A stretch of DNA of 64,000 nucleotides from Sciurus carolinensis (lineage: Eukaryota > Chordata > Mammalia > Rodentia > Sciuridae). The notes beneath the pieces were generated by a model. That model did no database searches, had not been told where the DNA came from, and was given only the letters and a program-made list of their open reading frames with translations. Below, piece by piece: positions 1-12,960 of the stretch. Positions within the stretch are counted from its first letter, which is position 1, and each line of letters starts with the position of its first letter. The position numbers were made by a program, and so were the translations under genes. Where the stretch lies: contig NC_062225.1 of the NCBI RefSeq assembly GCF_902686445.1, forward strand, positions 90,446,581-90,510,580, written 5' to 3'.

Positions 1-540
1 ATCTTTAAGGATCAGAGATCTTAGCCTGTACTTTTTCTTCGCTCCCTCTGGGATCTTTGGCTTTGATATCAGTGATGTTGGCCTAATAAAACAAGTTTGG
101 AAGTATTTCTTCTACTTCTATTTTTTTGGAAGTGTTTCAGGATTGGTATTAACTCTTCTTTGAGTGTTTGGTAGAATTCAGCAGGAGAGCCATCTGGTCC
201 TGGGTTTTTCTTTGTTGTGATTTTTTTTAATTGAACTTCTCTTTCTTTCTTGTTGCTGGTCTGTTCAGGCCTTCTATTTCTTTTTCATTCTGTCTTGATA
301 GGTTGGATGCTTCCAGGAATTTGTCCATTTCTTCAATCCGATCAATTTGCTGGCACATAATTGTTCACAGTAGTCCGCGATGATCCTTTTTACTTCTGAG
401 GCATCTGTTGTAAGTCCTCTCTTTCATGATTCATTTTGTTTATCTGAGTCTTCTATTTTTCTTAGTTTAATAAATGGCTCATTTGGCTATGTTTTTCAAC
501 AAAACCTTTGATTCGATTTGATTTTTTTTGTTTGTTTTTT
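1..540 (-). mobile_element. LINE-1 ORF2 fragment, antisense, truncated
   Basis: Read on the minus strand this is part of the reverse transcriptase region of L1 ORF2. The plus strand carries familiar antisense L1 phrases, such as the run around 168-215 (tagaattcagc, then catctggtcctgg) and the stretch at 300-340 (ccaggaatttgtccatttc). It runs off the left edge of the window and fades near 540, where the match to the stretch before the RT domain ends. The frame is broken by many stops, so it is a dead fragment. The first 40 or so bases match L1 poorly. Confidence 0.85.
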
Positions 541-876
541 TCTATTCTCGGATGCTCAGGCATATTAAATAATATGGTATGGGAGGAGCTGGCTTTCCAC
601 GTGCTGCTTGCGATTCTCTTGCCTTTGCTCCAATATTCCCCTGGCAACAATAGGACCTGGAGAACTAGAGGCAGAGAGGGCTCAGCACACACAGGCCTGG
701 CCAGGCGGAGGGGCAAAAAGCCCTTGTGGAGGTAGGAAGGTTTCTTGGAGTTGATTTCACACTGTACAGAAGTTAGTGACACAGAGAGTCACATGAGAAA
801 TGTCACTTTCCTCAAGTCCTAAGCACCCACAGATGCAGCAAGGAGCCAGGGACAGGTTGAGTCCTCAGCAGCAAAA

Positions 877-1002
877 CTGCTCCACCCCTCCTCCCTCCCT
901 CACTTCTCCAAGTCCTGTCTTCTCTGCCCCTCCCTCCCTTCTTCCCTCCCCTCCTTCCTCCCTCTCTCTATCTTCCTTCTTTTTCACTTCCCCACTCCCC
1001 TG
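877..1002. repeat. Pyrimidine-rich low-complexity tract (CCCT/CTTC)
   Basis: Almost pure C/T over about 125 bases, with irregular CCTCC and CTTCC units. Short open frames here are serine/proline-rich by composition and are not genes. Confidence 0.8.
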
Positions 1003-1046
1003 CAGAGAGGCACCACCAAATACAAAAGGTACTGCAGTTAGCTTTT

Positions 1047-1334
1047 CTAAAGCTCAGAGTAGTCAGTGAACACCTCCCACCCTGCGCAGCTGCAGTTGTC
1101 CTTGGCCACAGGCAGGTCTGTGCTGCTGGGGTTGCCAGGAGGGCTCTGCAGCGAGCAGCCCACTTCACAAGGCACGCTGGCGTCCAGGACAGCATAACCA
1201 CCACCAGACGTCCCCCCGTTCTGGGCCTGGGTGGCCATGAAACACATCCTCCTTTTCTTGTCCTTGAAAGCTGATTGGATCACCAGGTGGCCATGGAATG
1301 GCGGGTGCCAATATTTTGACTTTGTTTGGAGCAT
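1047..1334 (-). CDS. Candidate coding segment or old terminal exon, unidentified
   Basis: A 95-codon open frame on the minus strand. Its codon texture looks more protein-like than its surroundings, with a Gly/Ser/Pro/Cys-rich C-terminal half that ends CSCAGWEVFTDYSEL before a TAG stop. Frame-compatible but weak acceptor candidates (reading minus strand, ...atccaatcag and ...gctttcaag) lie near 1270-1280, so if real it would start there and encode about 75 residues as a last exon. I do not recognise the family. No partner exons were found in the window and a chance open frame is quite possible. Confidence 0.2.
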   Translation of the reverse strand: MLQTKSKYWHPPFHGHLVIQSAFKDKKRRMCFMATQAQNGGTSGGGYAVLDASVPCEVGCSLQSPPGNPSSTDLPVAKDNCSCAGWEVFTDYSEL

Positions 1335-2102
1335 GGAATTAATGACTATGGAATTTCTCCAAATCTTGAAGGTTTCAGACAGTAAGAGTAAAATAATGTT
1401 GCACTGCCTGATTTTCTTTTTGTAATTTTTATTTCAATCTACTTCTTGGAATTGTGGAAAAATCATGGACTCTAGCCTCTGCTTGTTTGAGTGCAAATGC
1501 ACTCAATTATGACACAGCAAGAGTTCATCCTAAGGACATTTGTCAAAAAGTAGAATACAAATGCATAATTTTGTCTAGAAATAGTACAATTTGTAATGCC
1601 TCCTCTAAGACCTACTCTGATTAGGTTTATCCCAGAAGTAATTCAGACCAAAGCACAGGACAACTGACTTAATTTCTGGGATGGCAGGGACTATTGAAAG
1701 TAATAAAGAGTCATAAAAGGTTTTATTGTGATCTAAACATTCTCATTAGAGACCAAAGAACTGCAGCAGAGAAGTTACCTAGTCATGAAATCTGTTTTGA
1801 CATAAATTCTGATAAATTGAGTTTTAAAACTTTGCTCTCTCCTGTAATTCCTGACTGAAGAGTTGGGGCGGTGTGAGAAGATACTGGAGCACAAGCCAGC
1901 TTCAGTGTTCCTGGCTGTATCAGTGGGCTGAGGTAGAGTCCAGCAGGCCTACCGGAGCCTGGGCCGACGAGCAGGGAAGGGACACTCGAAAGATTCCAGG
2001 GAGATCAGGTCCCGTTGACACGTGTCCTCAGCACACTGAGTTTCATCCACTACTTTTAAACCAAAAATGTTTTGCCATGAACTCTTGTTTTCCCTCCCTT
2101 GA

Positions 2103-2131
2103 CGGGGGTGGGGATTTGGGGGGGGCGGGGG
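2103..2131 (+). other. G-rich run, potential G-quadruplex
   Basis: The plus strand has several G-runs of four or more within 30 bases (ggggg, gggg, then an eight-G run and ggggg). This meets the usual pattern for an intramolecular G-quadruplex. There is no adjacent promoter that I can recognise. Confidence 0.6.
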
Positions 2132-2974
2132 ACGTGCAAGGCCAACGTCCATTTAAGAGAGTGCGTGGAGTCTCCACTGTGCGAGACCTGTGCTCATCTG
2201 CTCTCCCGAAGTCTCAGATTTGAACCGAAGTCTCGGATTTGAAGTATTTTTGCCTTGCGGACATCTTTAAAGTAATCTCACTTTTATTATCTCGTGTTTT
2301 ATTCATCAAGTGTAAAACTGCCAATCAACGCTTTTGATCAACACGATCCCCTTGCTGTCAACACGAGGTTCACAGCAGTAAGGCAAGAAGGGACCGTTCC
2401 GTGGTTAGAGAGACCAGGATTCGATGCCGGTCTCCAGCTTTGTGCCTGACTCATGAGATGTAAATACTGTCAGACTGACCTTGACCTTGAGAGAGTGTTA
2501 CGGGGGTGGGGACCTCCGCTGGGAACCACCGGAGCGCAGGCTCCTTCACAGAGAATCAACAGTTACAGAAAAGGGAGAGGCCTAAGAAGGCACCTTGTCA
2601 GGACATAGAACAGCACACCCACCTGACGCCTCGAGTCCCCACCAAGGTGATTGACAGATGATAAAACTGCCTCAGGAACCTGGTGGCTGCACCCAGGATA
2701 TCATGAGCCATGAAGGCAGACCACGGGGGCAAGCACGGGGTTTACTTCCTGCCGGGGTGGCAGGTGCTGTGCGGGGCCACTGAGGGACTCTTAGGCCCCT
2801 CGTTTATTTCAGAGTGACGGGGCTGAGGGTCAGACCCTGGAAGTCAATGGTGAGATGACCTGGGCTGAGTTCTGAACACAGGGGTTCTGTTGCAGACATG
2901 TACCCCTTGTTAATACAAGAAAGATACACCACGAAGGGCATCGCAGCATGCATGCCCATGGTCTTGAGTGAGAA

Positions 2975-3180
2975 CAGCAGTAGCCACTATTTTAAACCCC
3001 TGCTCTGTACCAGGCATCTTCTCAGTGTTTCGTGTACATTAACTGATTATTTACATTCAGCTCTCAAAAACATGATTTTTCACATCAGGGTTGAAGGCCC
3101 ATTAAGATGAAGTAATTTTTCCCACCTATGTAGCAAGAAGAGGCCAAGCGGGGAATCAACACTCGGCTCTTGGATGGTAC
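2975..3180 (-). mobile_element. MIR SINE, antisense
   Basis: Matches the antisense MIR pattern in order: a 'ctctgtaccaggc' block, then 'gtgtacattaactgattat', a 'gatgaagtaat' core part, and 'gccaagcggggaatcaacactcggctct' at the end, which corresponds to the tRNA-related head. Strongly diverged, as expected for an ancient mammalian SINE. Confidence 0.7.
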
Positions 3181-6100
3181 AACTTCCAATCTACATAGTA
3201 AATGACAGGAGTTGAGGAAGAGATGGCTCCCTCCTATTTTCATAGTACATCAATTACAGATGAACTTCTGCGTCTGTGACCCACTGTGCCCTTTCTACTG
3301 CGATGCCACTAACACTCACAAATTGTGCAGTCCAGTGACCTCCAAAACAGGGAAGAGAGACTTGAATCCAAGCTTTCCACAGCCAGAGGCTGAGCCGTTT
3401 TACAGTCCGACACAGCTGTCCAAGGAAAAAAGTAAGCGGATGCATTGAAAGATCCCTCTTGTATTTATATCACAGATGCACCTACAGCTTCAAGTGAGTT
3501 TTGATATTTTGGGATCAGCTCTTTCACATAATATCCAAGATGACTGATTTGCATTTTTGTCAGGCCAGTGCTGGAGAGAAGGGTCCCCCGCCAGCACGCC
3601 TCCAGCCAGCCTCTGCCCTCCCAGGGCTGGAGTGAGTGCAGCTACTGTTTCCACAGAAGAGGCTTCTGGCAGGGAGAGTGAGGGTCTAGTCCTGGCCAGT
3701 GTGTGTGCCAGTCCAGGATCTGGTCAAGATACCTAATGTCTGATGGATTTGTCAGCCTCACATGTTTTGAGGACTTACATTTTATCTTATTTCATTAAAA
3801 ATGTGTCTGACTTTCCATAATATTCTCAGATGTGCTTTAAGATAAAAATTTTCAATGATCAGACATTAAAACGGTCACTGCGTCCCTGGACCCACTATGG
3901 AGTCTACAGAGAGAGACGGATGTCCCTCTGAGCTTGGGGATCCCTGCTGTGTCCTCAGTTACTATCCTGTCCTCATTTTTACATACCCCCCTGTGTCCAG
4001 CCTGTGATGCACTGGTTCACAGTTCTGTGGAAAACAAATAAAAGTTGTGTTTTTCTTTGGTAGACAAGAAGTTTCAGTAGTCAACATGGAAAAGCCAACA
4101 GAAATGTGACAAGGTAGTTCTGGGTTCAGTCTGCAGCTGGAAGAATGGAAGGATCTGACAGACATCCTGCCCAGGCCTGGGCACTGGACAGCTGGTACCA
4201 TAGTTGAATCCTGTTCTATGAGAGCCAATCTTCTGTGAGGCATTGCTCTTTGCCAGATGTTGGCCTGTGACAGATCTTCAGAGTGGGAAGCGCCTCCCAT
4301 TTCTCTAACCCTCCCCCTTAAAACGTAGCCCCACTTGGAGCTGTCCACAGGGCATTTGCTTGTTTGGACACCACCTGGCTTTCAAAAAGTGAGAGGGAGG
4401 ACACTGTGCATGCCAGAGAGTCCCCGAGACGCAGGCATGGAACAGCTCTTTCCAGATGAGAGAAAAGCCGAAACGTCTAGCTTGGGCGGGAAGACAGTAA
4501 CTGAATCATTCAGCATGTGTGCATCTTAACGACCTCTCATTTGCTCCCAGTTATTTATTTTGGGTAGTGTCATTTTCTTATAGTTTGAGATTCGAGAACA
4601 GTAGGCTTCACAAACCCATTTTTTCCTTGCCCTTGCACTTCTGCTTGGAAACTGGCAATTCCCTCTGCCTCTCTCCTGTCTTTAATACTTGGCTAAATGG
4701 AATCAATAATAAGCAGCACAGCTATGAACACTGAGTTTCTCTCCAATTTCCCTAGAACGGCTAGCTTGTAGTCTTTGCTGGGGATATTTTGATACCTGTC
4801 AGTTTGATCATCCCTTCCTCTTCTTAAGAGGTCGCCAGCCTCCCAGGTTTCTGGCCTCCAGGATTACAGCCTCCTTGTACCCAACTCCTCACCAGTGGCA
4901 CATGTTTAAGTTTTGGTTCTGTCATGACTCTGGTTCTAGTCTAGCAACCGATGTCCACTTGGGCACAAAGGCCGACAGACGTGGAGTGGCAGTGACCTCC
5001 CACGGTGAAGTTGTGTTTCGAGATGTCACACGCTCCGCGGTGGGTCAGCGAGGACCCCGCTCCACGTCACCATCTGGGCTGGCCTCACCCTCTTCCAAGC
5101 TGTGTCCTTTCCAGTCCCTCAGAGATTACTAAAGAGCCAGACTTCCGGGTGGGCCAGGCAGGGGTGTGTAGAGGCCCGTTTTCATGACATTTGTTGGCCA
5201 GACTCAGTCCACAAACAGAGGTTACTGCAGAGAAGAGTGAAGGACAGGCAACCGAGAATTCCTGCCAGGAATGCGGGCCGGGCAGCCTCGTCGCGAGACT
5301 GGAGGGACTTCCTCTCAGGTCTGCACAATCGCAGGGTCGGGTGCCTTCTCGGTGGCCTGGGCGGCACGGTGCCCTCGGTGAGAGCAGGCTGGCTCCTCTC
5401 CACTGCAGTGGCTGCCTCAAAGCAGGGGCGGCTCGGTGCTGAAGAGCTGGACAGGGTCAGTGCAGAACAGACCAACCCACGGCCCAGCCTTGCTCAGGAG
5501 GTGGTTGACAGGCTTTCTTGTCCCTGATTATAGCGCCACACTTGTCCATCCAGTAAATAACTTGAAGTGGACCCACCCTTGGTCTTGGGGGCCCGGGCGC
5601 TTGGCCTGGTAACCGATGTCTTTTGTTCAGTATGGAGGGAATTTCTCATTTTTTTCTCCTCCAATCAAACATCCATCCAGAAGTCAGGGGACAAAGTTCT
5701 TAGGACTAAAAGTGGCCTGACTCAGTGCACTGGATTTAGATTAAGTAAAACTGGAGCAGAACTGAAACTCTGCGCAGACATGCTGTGTGTGAACTTTCTT
5801 TCTTTCCTGATATTTAATTTCATGATTATATGGGGAACGAGCTAACGTCGAGTGAATATGGTGTTTGACTCCAGGGTGTTATGTGGTGCTACCTGCATAC
5901 AGTCATCACTATAGGCTTTCCTTAAGTGTAGAAAGGTAACTACTACGTGCCATGAAGAATTAAAAAGAAGTACAGAGCCCTTAAGTGACCTTGTTCAATG
6001 CGGGTGAGATTTTATTAGTTTTGTGAAGTGAGAATTCACCCATTTGTCTTCCTCTTGAATAAATTGCCAGCTGATTCTCTTCCTTTGCACACCCAGGTGT

Positions 6101-9100
6101 ATTCACAGACACTGACATAAAGAACCCTGCGCTGGGGACAGGGTGGGTGGCCGTCCTCGAAGCTGATAAGCAGAACTCCTGGCCATAGAACCTTTCAAGT
6201 CACTGTAGTCACCTTGGGGCCACATCAGGACACCCAATGCTGAGGAAGCAGATCTAGAGTTGGACAGATGAAACCGTTGCCAAGACTTGGTTTGACCAGC
6301 AGCATCAAGCTTAGCTTCACACCCGCTGCAGAGTGGGCACAAAGGCCATGGATTATCTATGTCATTTAAGATGACATATGTTGAGTTGTGTGCAATTTGC
6401 AACAAAGAGCATTCGATCTGATTCACTGTAAAAGTTCTGTGTTTGGAAATTTCCTCTTAGGTTTTTTAGTTTCTGTGATAGTGAAAGGCTTCACAAGGAA
6501 TTCATCTGGAGTTCTCTCAAAGCATGAAGCAGGCATGGTACATGGTCATTTTGTAATAGTTGGGAACTAATATATGGCCTTGAGTTCTACAACCTAAATT
6601 GGATAGAGGAAACATTTATACACATGCATATACAGGCATGCACAGCCATAAATCCATACATTAACACACAGGCACAGACACACATACATGTACACTATGT
6701 GAGGACACCATGTACACAGAGTGTTGGAAAGGGTTCCAACTTGAGGTTCTTGACTCTGCAAATAATTATTTCCCTGATTCCTGCAAACTGACTTACAGTT
6801 CACTCTGATGAATTCACTGTAGATAAGATGAATGATTATTAACATCTCCACAACCTTAGCAGGACTCACATAAATGATTCCATTTAACACTCAAAGAGCT
6901 TTTAAGAGAAGGCATGACACTTACTAACAATGCAAATTCTCTAGCAGTTTCCGTGACCAGTGAGTTCGAGTGCCCAGGGAGAGTCTGGGATGTGTGCCAC
7001 AGGAACCCCCAATGACAATCGGGCTCAGGCTGGAGACCCACGGCACCTGCAGTGGTTTCTGGATGCTCCTGGTCTGCTCAGCAGCTCTGGGTGAACATAT
7101 CTTCCTTGGTCCATGTGGGTCGCCATTCTTCTCTCCATCAGGCACACTTGAGACCAGACCCAGCTGCAGCTGAAGCCTGTGTACTTCAACACCTTTTGGT
7201 TCTTTGGGTCCACACATTTCCTTTGTTACACCATTAGTTTGATGGAGAAGCAGAGAGACTGTCACTACAGCACCCATGCCCAGTACGATGAAGCCTCACA
7301 GCCTGCATCCCCCAGACTTGTGCAAAAGCAGACATTCTCTTTCTCACCTGGAGAACTTCCCCTCAGTTCTCTACAGGAGACTCTTCACCTGTAGCTGTGT
7401 GCACACGTGTAAATGCAGCTCCTCTCTTCTGTGACAGCCCAATATGTGTGTCCATACCTCATCATGCCTCCTCTAAGTCTGCTTTTCCAGGCTGAAACCT
7501 GTCAGGATTTCAGAAAGTCATGGTGGGAGGTGTTTATGTGCTTAATGTTGAAACTTACACCTCCGTGTATGTGATGCTCTGAGTTACTAGGTAGGAGAAA
7601 CCCATTTCTTTTTATTCTCTTCTTGTAGGTACTTGGACACTTTAGTCTCCTCCCTAATAAGACACTTCTCCTGCCCAACACAGAACGTTCACCTATTGGG
7701 CAGTTTCAGAGAGGTCACGTCCATAGCAGAAAGCTGGGCGGGGGAACAGCTCAGTCCTTTACTGTAAGTCCTCAGACCTCCATGCGATGGGCTCCTTCTG
7801 GGACAGAGATGTCAGTCCCAAGGAAAGAAATGTGCCTTGTCCTTCCTCCTCAAGGAGAAAGCACCTGCTCCAGTTCATTTTGAGATTCCCAGTCAAGGTT
7901 GCCAATGGGCTTCTGGTGGCACATTGGCATAAAACACTGTTTGCCACTTGCTTACCTGCACTGGGATCGCGCAGCTTCACCAGCTTAGGGAAACTGGTGG
8001 TCTGTAATAGACAGAGCCTCTGTGCTGAGTTCTTGGTAGGCATATATACATTCCTATTCCAACAGAACACTACTGACACGAAGCGACCACAACAATTACA
8101 AGAAAAATACTTAAAGTACAAGGACTCGCTGTGCAGAGGTACATGGTGATCCTATTGTGTCTGCCATTGGATTTGGTGTATTAACGCTCCTGTGGGAAGC
8201 TCTGATTACCCTGAACACGCAGATGAGGACAGAGAGGATCCCAGAGCTGAAGTGGTTCCCACCCAGTGAGTGGTGGGCTTGGGCTGGGGTAGCCCCCGCA
8301 GGCTCTTGCTGCCTGCCGTCTGTTTTCTCCCTCTGGGGAACCTCCATGGAGTGTTTACGATTCTTTGGTCCTGATTTTAACATATGATGTTTCTATCCTA
8401 CAGTTTTGACCCCACTTTTCTGTGCTTTACAGTTGACTTCAGAAGCATTAACAGGAGCATGTAGCAGAGCAAGAGCACTTGACTTATGGCCAGGGAGGAA
8501 AATAAGGAGTGAGTAGGGTCGTGGTTTCCAGGAACCCCACCCAGGACCTGGGACGTGCCCATGACCTGCAATCTCCCTCTGGTTCCACTGTTTTGCAACA
8601 GCTTTGCCACTTGGGCACCAAGCCTTTAAATGCTTGGGCTTTGGAGGGACATTGAAGATCCAGCTGTAACCCTTTGCTGCCGTTAGTCCGGGATGGTATA
8701 TTCTCACATCTCCCTTTCCCTTCAGCTGACACATCCTAAGCTTTTCTTAACTCAGTAATGCTTAGAGTGCTTTAACTAACAAAATACTATTGGCAACTTA
8801 GACATTTAGTATACTAAGACATTATTTCTTTTTTTGTTCAAAGTACTTTCCTTTCCCAAAGGTCACTAATTGTCTAATTTATTTAGTTGAATTTTTTGCT
8901 GTTTTTCTCAGTCGTTATTTAATTTACCTACGAATCCTCCACCAGAAATGCAATTCTCCTCTTTCTGATCAAGGTATATAGTGAACATCGGCCTCACACA
9001 AACCCAGTGTCCCCCAGGCCTGCTCAACAGAGGTTGTACGGTGCCTTCACACCCACGCAAGAACCCCACACCGATCTTGAATTTATACCCGTATTTGCTA

Positions 9101-11189
9101 TTTCTTATCGCTTTGTGGGCTTATTTTCTCATTATTTAGGTGGAGTACCTCCTTTCACTTTTTTAGCATAATGTATAAAATTATTGAGCAGCTATATATC
9201 CAGAAAAAGATTTCTATTTTAATTTTAGTGTTTCACTAGTATTCTGAGTGGATATAAACATGTAGGATGCAAATCATTATTTCGCATACTTTTTGAGGCA
9301 ATGACTAATTTTCAGCATTATGGCATTCCAAAGTCACTCACTGTCCTAGTCCTCTCTGTACACCCACTTCTCCTTTTGATTTGGAAGACTTTCAGGTAAA
9401 TTTTTTTCTTCTTGTGTTCTGAAATTAAGGATGTGCTATTCTTGGTGTGTGGTCCTTTTCCTTCAACTGTGGACTGTAAGGGGAAGTCATGAGCCTGCCC
9501 AGTGGCGCTTATCAGGACAAACACACGAATGAGCCCAGCAGCGCGCTGAGACAGGCAGCCCTTAGCCTCCTGCGGGCCCTGCTTGCGGGGTCATCCTCCC
9601 TTTAACGCCCATGCCCATCGGACTTTGTTGGGAGGCCCACGTCCTCCTCCACCCAATCCTGCTTCCTTGACTCCCTCCCCTCTGCGTGGGTCCTGCCTGC
9701 CTCCGTGAAGAATGTCCCATGCACATGTCTGTCTCTGCATCGGCCTCCCAGAGTCTAGCCGTGCTCTGGTGAGCGGGGTCACCCCCCGGCTGCACACTCC
9801 CCTACACTCACCGGCTGAGGCTCACGTTCCCGAGTGTCCACCTCCTTCCTCAGAGACCTCCTGCCACTCACTCTCATCTCTAAGTCTGCACCCACTTCTC
9901 TGTAATCGTGGGTCCCCACCTTGTTCCTGTCCTCTGCCATCTCCTTTCCTGCTCTGTGGTCCTCTGTACGGAAGCCTTGTGTGCTCTTATCCTTTTCTGC
10001 TTGGGGCCTCACCGTTCCGTCTGTTGACTCTGATGCAACCTCACCAGTTTCGAGTCATCGGGATCCGTCACTCTGGCTCAGCCCCCTCCACCCTGCCCAG
10101 GGTCATCTCTTGGCGTACCCTCATTGGTCCACATTTTCTGCATGCTCAGCGTTTCTTAGACTTTTGTGAAAGTACCACTGCCACTTGACGTATCTGACTT
10201 CATATGATGACATTCTCCTCCTTCTTCTCTAGATGAAGAGGTCGTGCCCTGGTTTCGGGGTTCAGTGCGGTGTGTTCTTTCTTGGGGAGCTTCCACCTCC
10301 CTCTGTGGACTCGGAGAGTGGCTCCATCCTTGGTGAATGGGTGGTCTTTGGGGGTGCAGGGCCCCCTGTAGCACGCGTCACAATCGAGTCCTTCACATTC
10401 ATCTGGCTCCCCGCTTGCCTGAGTGCTTCCGAAGGCTGAGGCTCTCTCCCTCATGCAACCTCACCCTCCTATCACGCACTGTGCACCGTCAGTGGTCAGT
10501 GCAGCTGCGAAGATGAAGGCGTAAATGAATCAGTGTCATGCTACCAAGCACACTTACTCGTTTGACTACATTAAATTAACCTGTAATCAAGCAATGATTA
10601 AAAATATAGTTTGTATTACTATTTGCACATTTAATAAAACTATCCAGAGGTTTCAGACTCAGATTCATTATTACTGAATATGTGAGGAGAGGCCCAGCTT
10701 CTAAGATTAAGAATGCACTTAATTTTTGTTACGCTGCAGGGATAGAAGAGTGAGTTACATCAGCAGCTGCTCCCTCACCTTTTTTTCTTGGCTTCGTGAT
10801 CCTGTATTTGTTCTGTTGATGTGGCTCTTCAACCAGGCTGGATGTAGCTATTTTTATACCATGTCTTATTTCCTTAACTCAAATCTAAACTCCAAGACAA
10901 ACGGTCTCTTAGGTAGAGTATTTACTATGAGCCACTGTCACGTGGAGGAGACATTACAACTTTTACTCTTCTTCACTCACTGAGGTATTCTCCATTTCAT
11001 ATAAATATATGCTATTTAATAGTTATGGCATCAAAGGACTAAGTGTAGTCCCCGCCCCCAACACACACATGACCTATGAAGCACATTAATCATATAGGAA
11101 CTCCTGACTCACCCCCAAGTTCACACCTAGAAGCCTGTGCACTGAGTGCTCCTGCACACACTGCCCACTCTCTTGGACATGTTGACCAC
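3181..11189. other. Long unique interval, no recognised gene
   Basis: I see many short open frames on both strands but none with a recognisable protein family or convincing splice sites. Two stretches have a slightly exon-like look: 5212-5322 (a frame reading EVTAEKSEGQATENSCQECG, ending at CTCAG before gt) and 7173-7394 (a 71-codon frame). I could identify neither. A weak L2-like patch lies near 5930-5990. The rest looks like decayed intergenic or intronic DNA. Confidence 0.45.
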
Positions 11190-11660
11190 TTTACTTTTGT
11201 GTGATCATTCTTTTGACTTTTGAAGCTAGTGTTGATACATACTCATATTTTATTCAACAGTATTTTGCACTCTTTTGTTTCTGGACATTGTAAAAAGGGT
11301 ATCATGTTATATTAAAAACCCTGTATTTTCACTCAATATGAAGACTCTAACTCAATATTTTTTGTTACATAGAGCTTTATTTCATTATTTTTCCTTAGTA
11401 TAATACTTAAGTTTGTAAATCTACCATAATTTACTGATTTTACATTTATTATTATTAGAGATTTGAGTGGGTTTTTTTCTTTTAAAAATAATTCTGTGAC
11501 CATTCATAAGAAACAGCACATTTTTGAGAATTAGAATTATCTCTAAATTCAATAAATCTTAAATTCCAATAAACTTTTATATTTTTCCATAAATGTATTA
11601 TCTAGGTTTGGGGGAAATTATTTTTCAGTTTTATAGATATTGCTATTACAAATGCTGTTT
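11190..11660 (-). mobile_element. Old LINE-1 3'UTR-like fragment, antisense
   Basis: AT-rich stretch whose plus strand follows the antisense 3' end of old mammalian L1s: a target-like 'tattttcactcaatatgaag' block, then 'gagctttatttcattattttt' and 'aataattctgtgacc'. Highly diverged, so family assignment is not possible by eye. Confidence 0.5.
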
Positions 11661-11859
11661 TAAAACTTTAAATTGCTTTTTCTCTTTTGTTCCTGGTGAA
11701 CAGAAATTCAGTTGATTTTGTAAATTCTGTCTGAAGTGTTCCCCAGACACTCAGTACTATTCTAAACACTGTGAACTCCCACAGGGACCAGAACCTCAGC
11801 TCTTTATTCTGGACTATGAACTCTGAACTCATGCTAAGAGGTTTAATTCCTCAGTTTTT

Positions 11860-12072
11860 CACATACTAGCTCTGGGATTCAGCTTTTTAATCATAATATG
11901 ATAAAAATAGTCTGAATTTCCTGGGATTATTGCTGATTAATAAATTAGATGATAATGACAATCAAAAATTTTTTTAGGATTATTGTGATGACTAAATTAG
12001 TTTACATTTTTCAAATCTTTGAAAGAGTTCCTTTCTCCAAGTAAGTGCACTATAAATGTTAGAAATCTTCTC
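11860..12072 (+). mobile_element. MIR SINE, sense
   Basis: Follows the MIR order on the plus strand: 'actagctctgggattcagc', 'tttaatcataatatgataaaaatag', 'ggattattgtgatgactaaattag' and a tail ending 'gcactataaatgttag'. Diverged but all blocks are in order. Confidence 0.65.
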
Positions 12073-12263
12073 ACTTGTTGGTGCTAGTTAAAGTGGCCCC
12101 CACTGTCACGATCATTCAGGGACTATGGGAACTGAAAAACAGGAAGCACTGGCTTATCATGTGACACTTGGGATTGTCCAAAGTCTGTATTGATCATGTT
12201 TAGATTACTTTCAAAATGAAATCGTTCAACTATTAAAAGTATATTTTCTTTCCTTTTTCATTC

Positions 12264-12287
12264 TGTGTGTGTGTGTGTGTGTGTGTA
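12264..12287. repeat. (TG)n microsatellite, about 12 units
   Basis: Uninterrupted TG dinucleotides that directly abut the antisense SINE at 12288. They sit where that SINE's A-rich tail would be expected. Confidence 0.9.
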
Positions 12288-12370
12288 GGTGCGTTGCTGC
12301 GGATAGAACCCAGGAGCTTCACACATGCTAGGTAAGCACTCAACTAATTAATGTGCTACACCTCCAGCTC
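12288..12370 (-). mobile_element. ID-type SINE fragment, antisense
   Basis: The plus strand reads as the reverse complement of an ID element (tRNA-derived rodent SINE): 'gatagaacccaggagcttcacacatgctaggtaagc', 'actcaactaattaatgtgctaca' and 'cctccagctc'. This is the single ID-like unit without the B1-like half. The expected A-rich tail is replaced by the TG repeat on its left. Confidence 0.8.
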
Positions 12371-12854
12371 AAAAACACATTTTATTAAAGATTTATTAGG
12401 TCACAGAGACCACAAGTATGGCTTCCTATGACCAAAGACACCATTTAAAAAAAGATTACCTTAGAGAGAAGGGACCATACTAATGTATTTTATACAAGCC
12501 CAGCACTGAGAACCATCCTACATAGATTCTGCTATTAACAACTTGTGTGGAATGAATGTTGGCACTTGTACCTATGTTGTACTTAAAGTGCCTTCTGGTG
12601 GACCAGAAGTCTGTTGCTCTTTAGGTCCTCTCAATTTCTTGCATGCTTCTTTTTTAAATTCTATGAAACTTCTCGCTGACCTGTATAGAAAGATACCTTT
12701 AAAATACAGTAGTGATTCAGTATATATTTTAAGTATTACAAAGGTAGCTGGTATACTTTTGAAATTCATGTTTCTCCAAGGACACTGAATGAGGTCAATT
12801 TCTGAGGTCAGCCTCACAAGTTACTAAGTAACTATGTGCTTTGACCCTCTTCCA

Positions 12855-12960
12855 AAATTCAGGTGCTTGAGGGCCAGCTTCCATTCTTTCTAGTACTGCA
12901 TGCCCATGGTGTTTGGCATGTAGTAAGGTCTCGAAAATTGTTTCAAATCAATAAGCAATG
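12855..12960 (+). mobile_element. L2 3' end fragment, sense
   Basis: Carries the L2 3' signature in diverged form: 'cttgagggccagcttcc', then 'tggtgtttggcatgtagtaa' and 'ttgtttcaaatcaataagcaa', which matches the LINE-2 tail with its final aataaatg-type repeats. Confidence 0.6.

Larger units (their letters stand above)
541..2974. other. Mostly unique sequence with a pyrimidine tract and a G-run
   Basis: No recognised gene. It holds a pyrimidine-rich tract (877-1002), a minus-strand open segment (1047-1334, listed separately) and a G-run (2103-2131). A weak MIR-like patch lies near 2395-2465, with a B-box-like gattcgatgcc. The rest shows no coding signal that I trust. Confidence 0.5.

Noticed and set aside
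7025..7394. Possible membrane-protein pseudogene (KPVYFNTFWFFGSTHFLCYT)
   Set aside because: Hydrophobic stretch is suggestive, but no family could be named and upstream frames are broken, so it is left unassigned.
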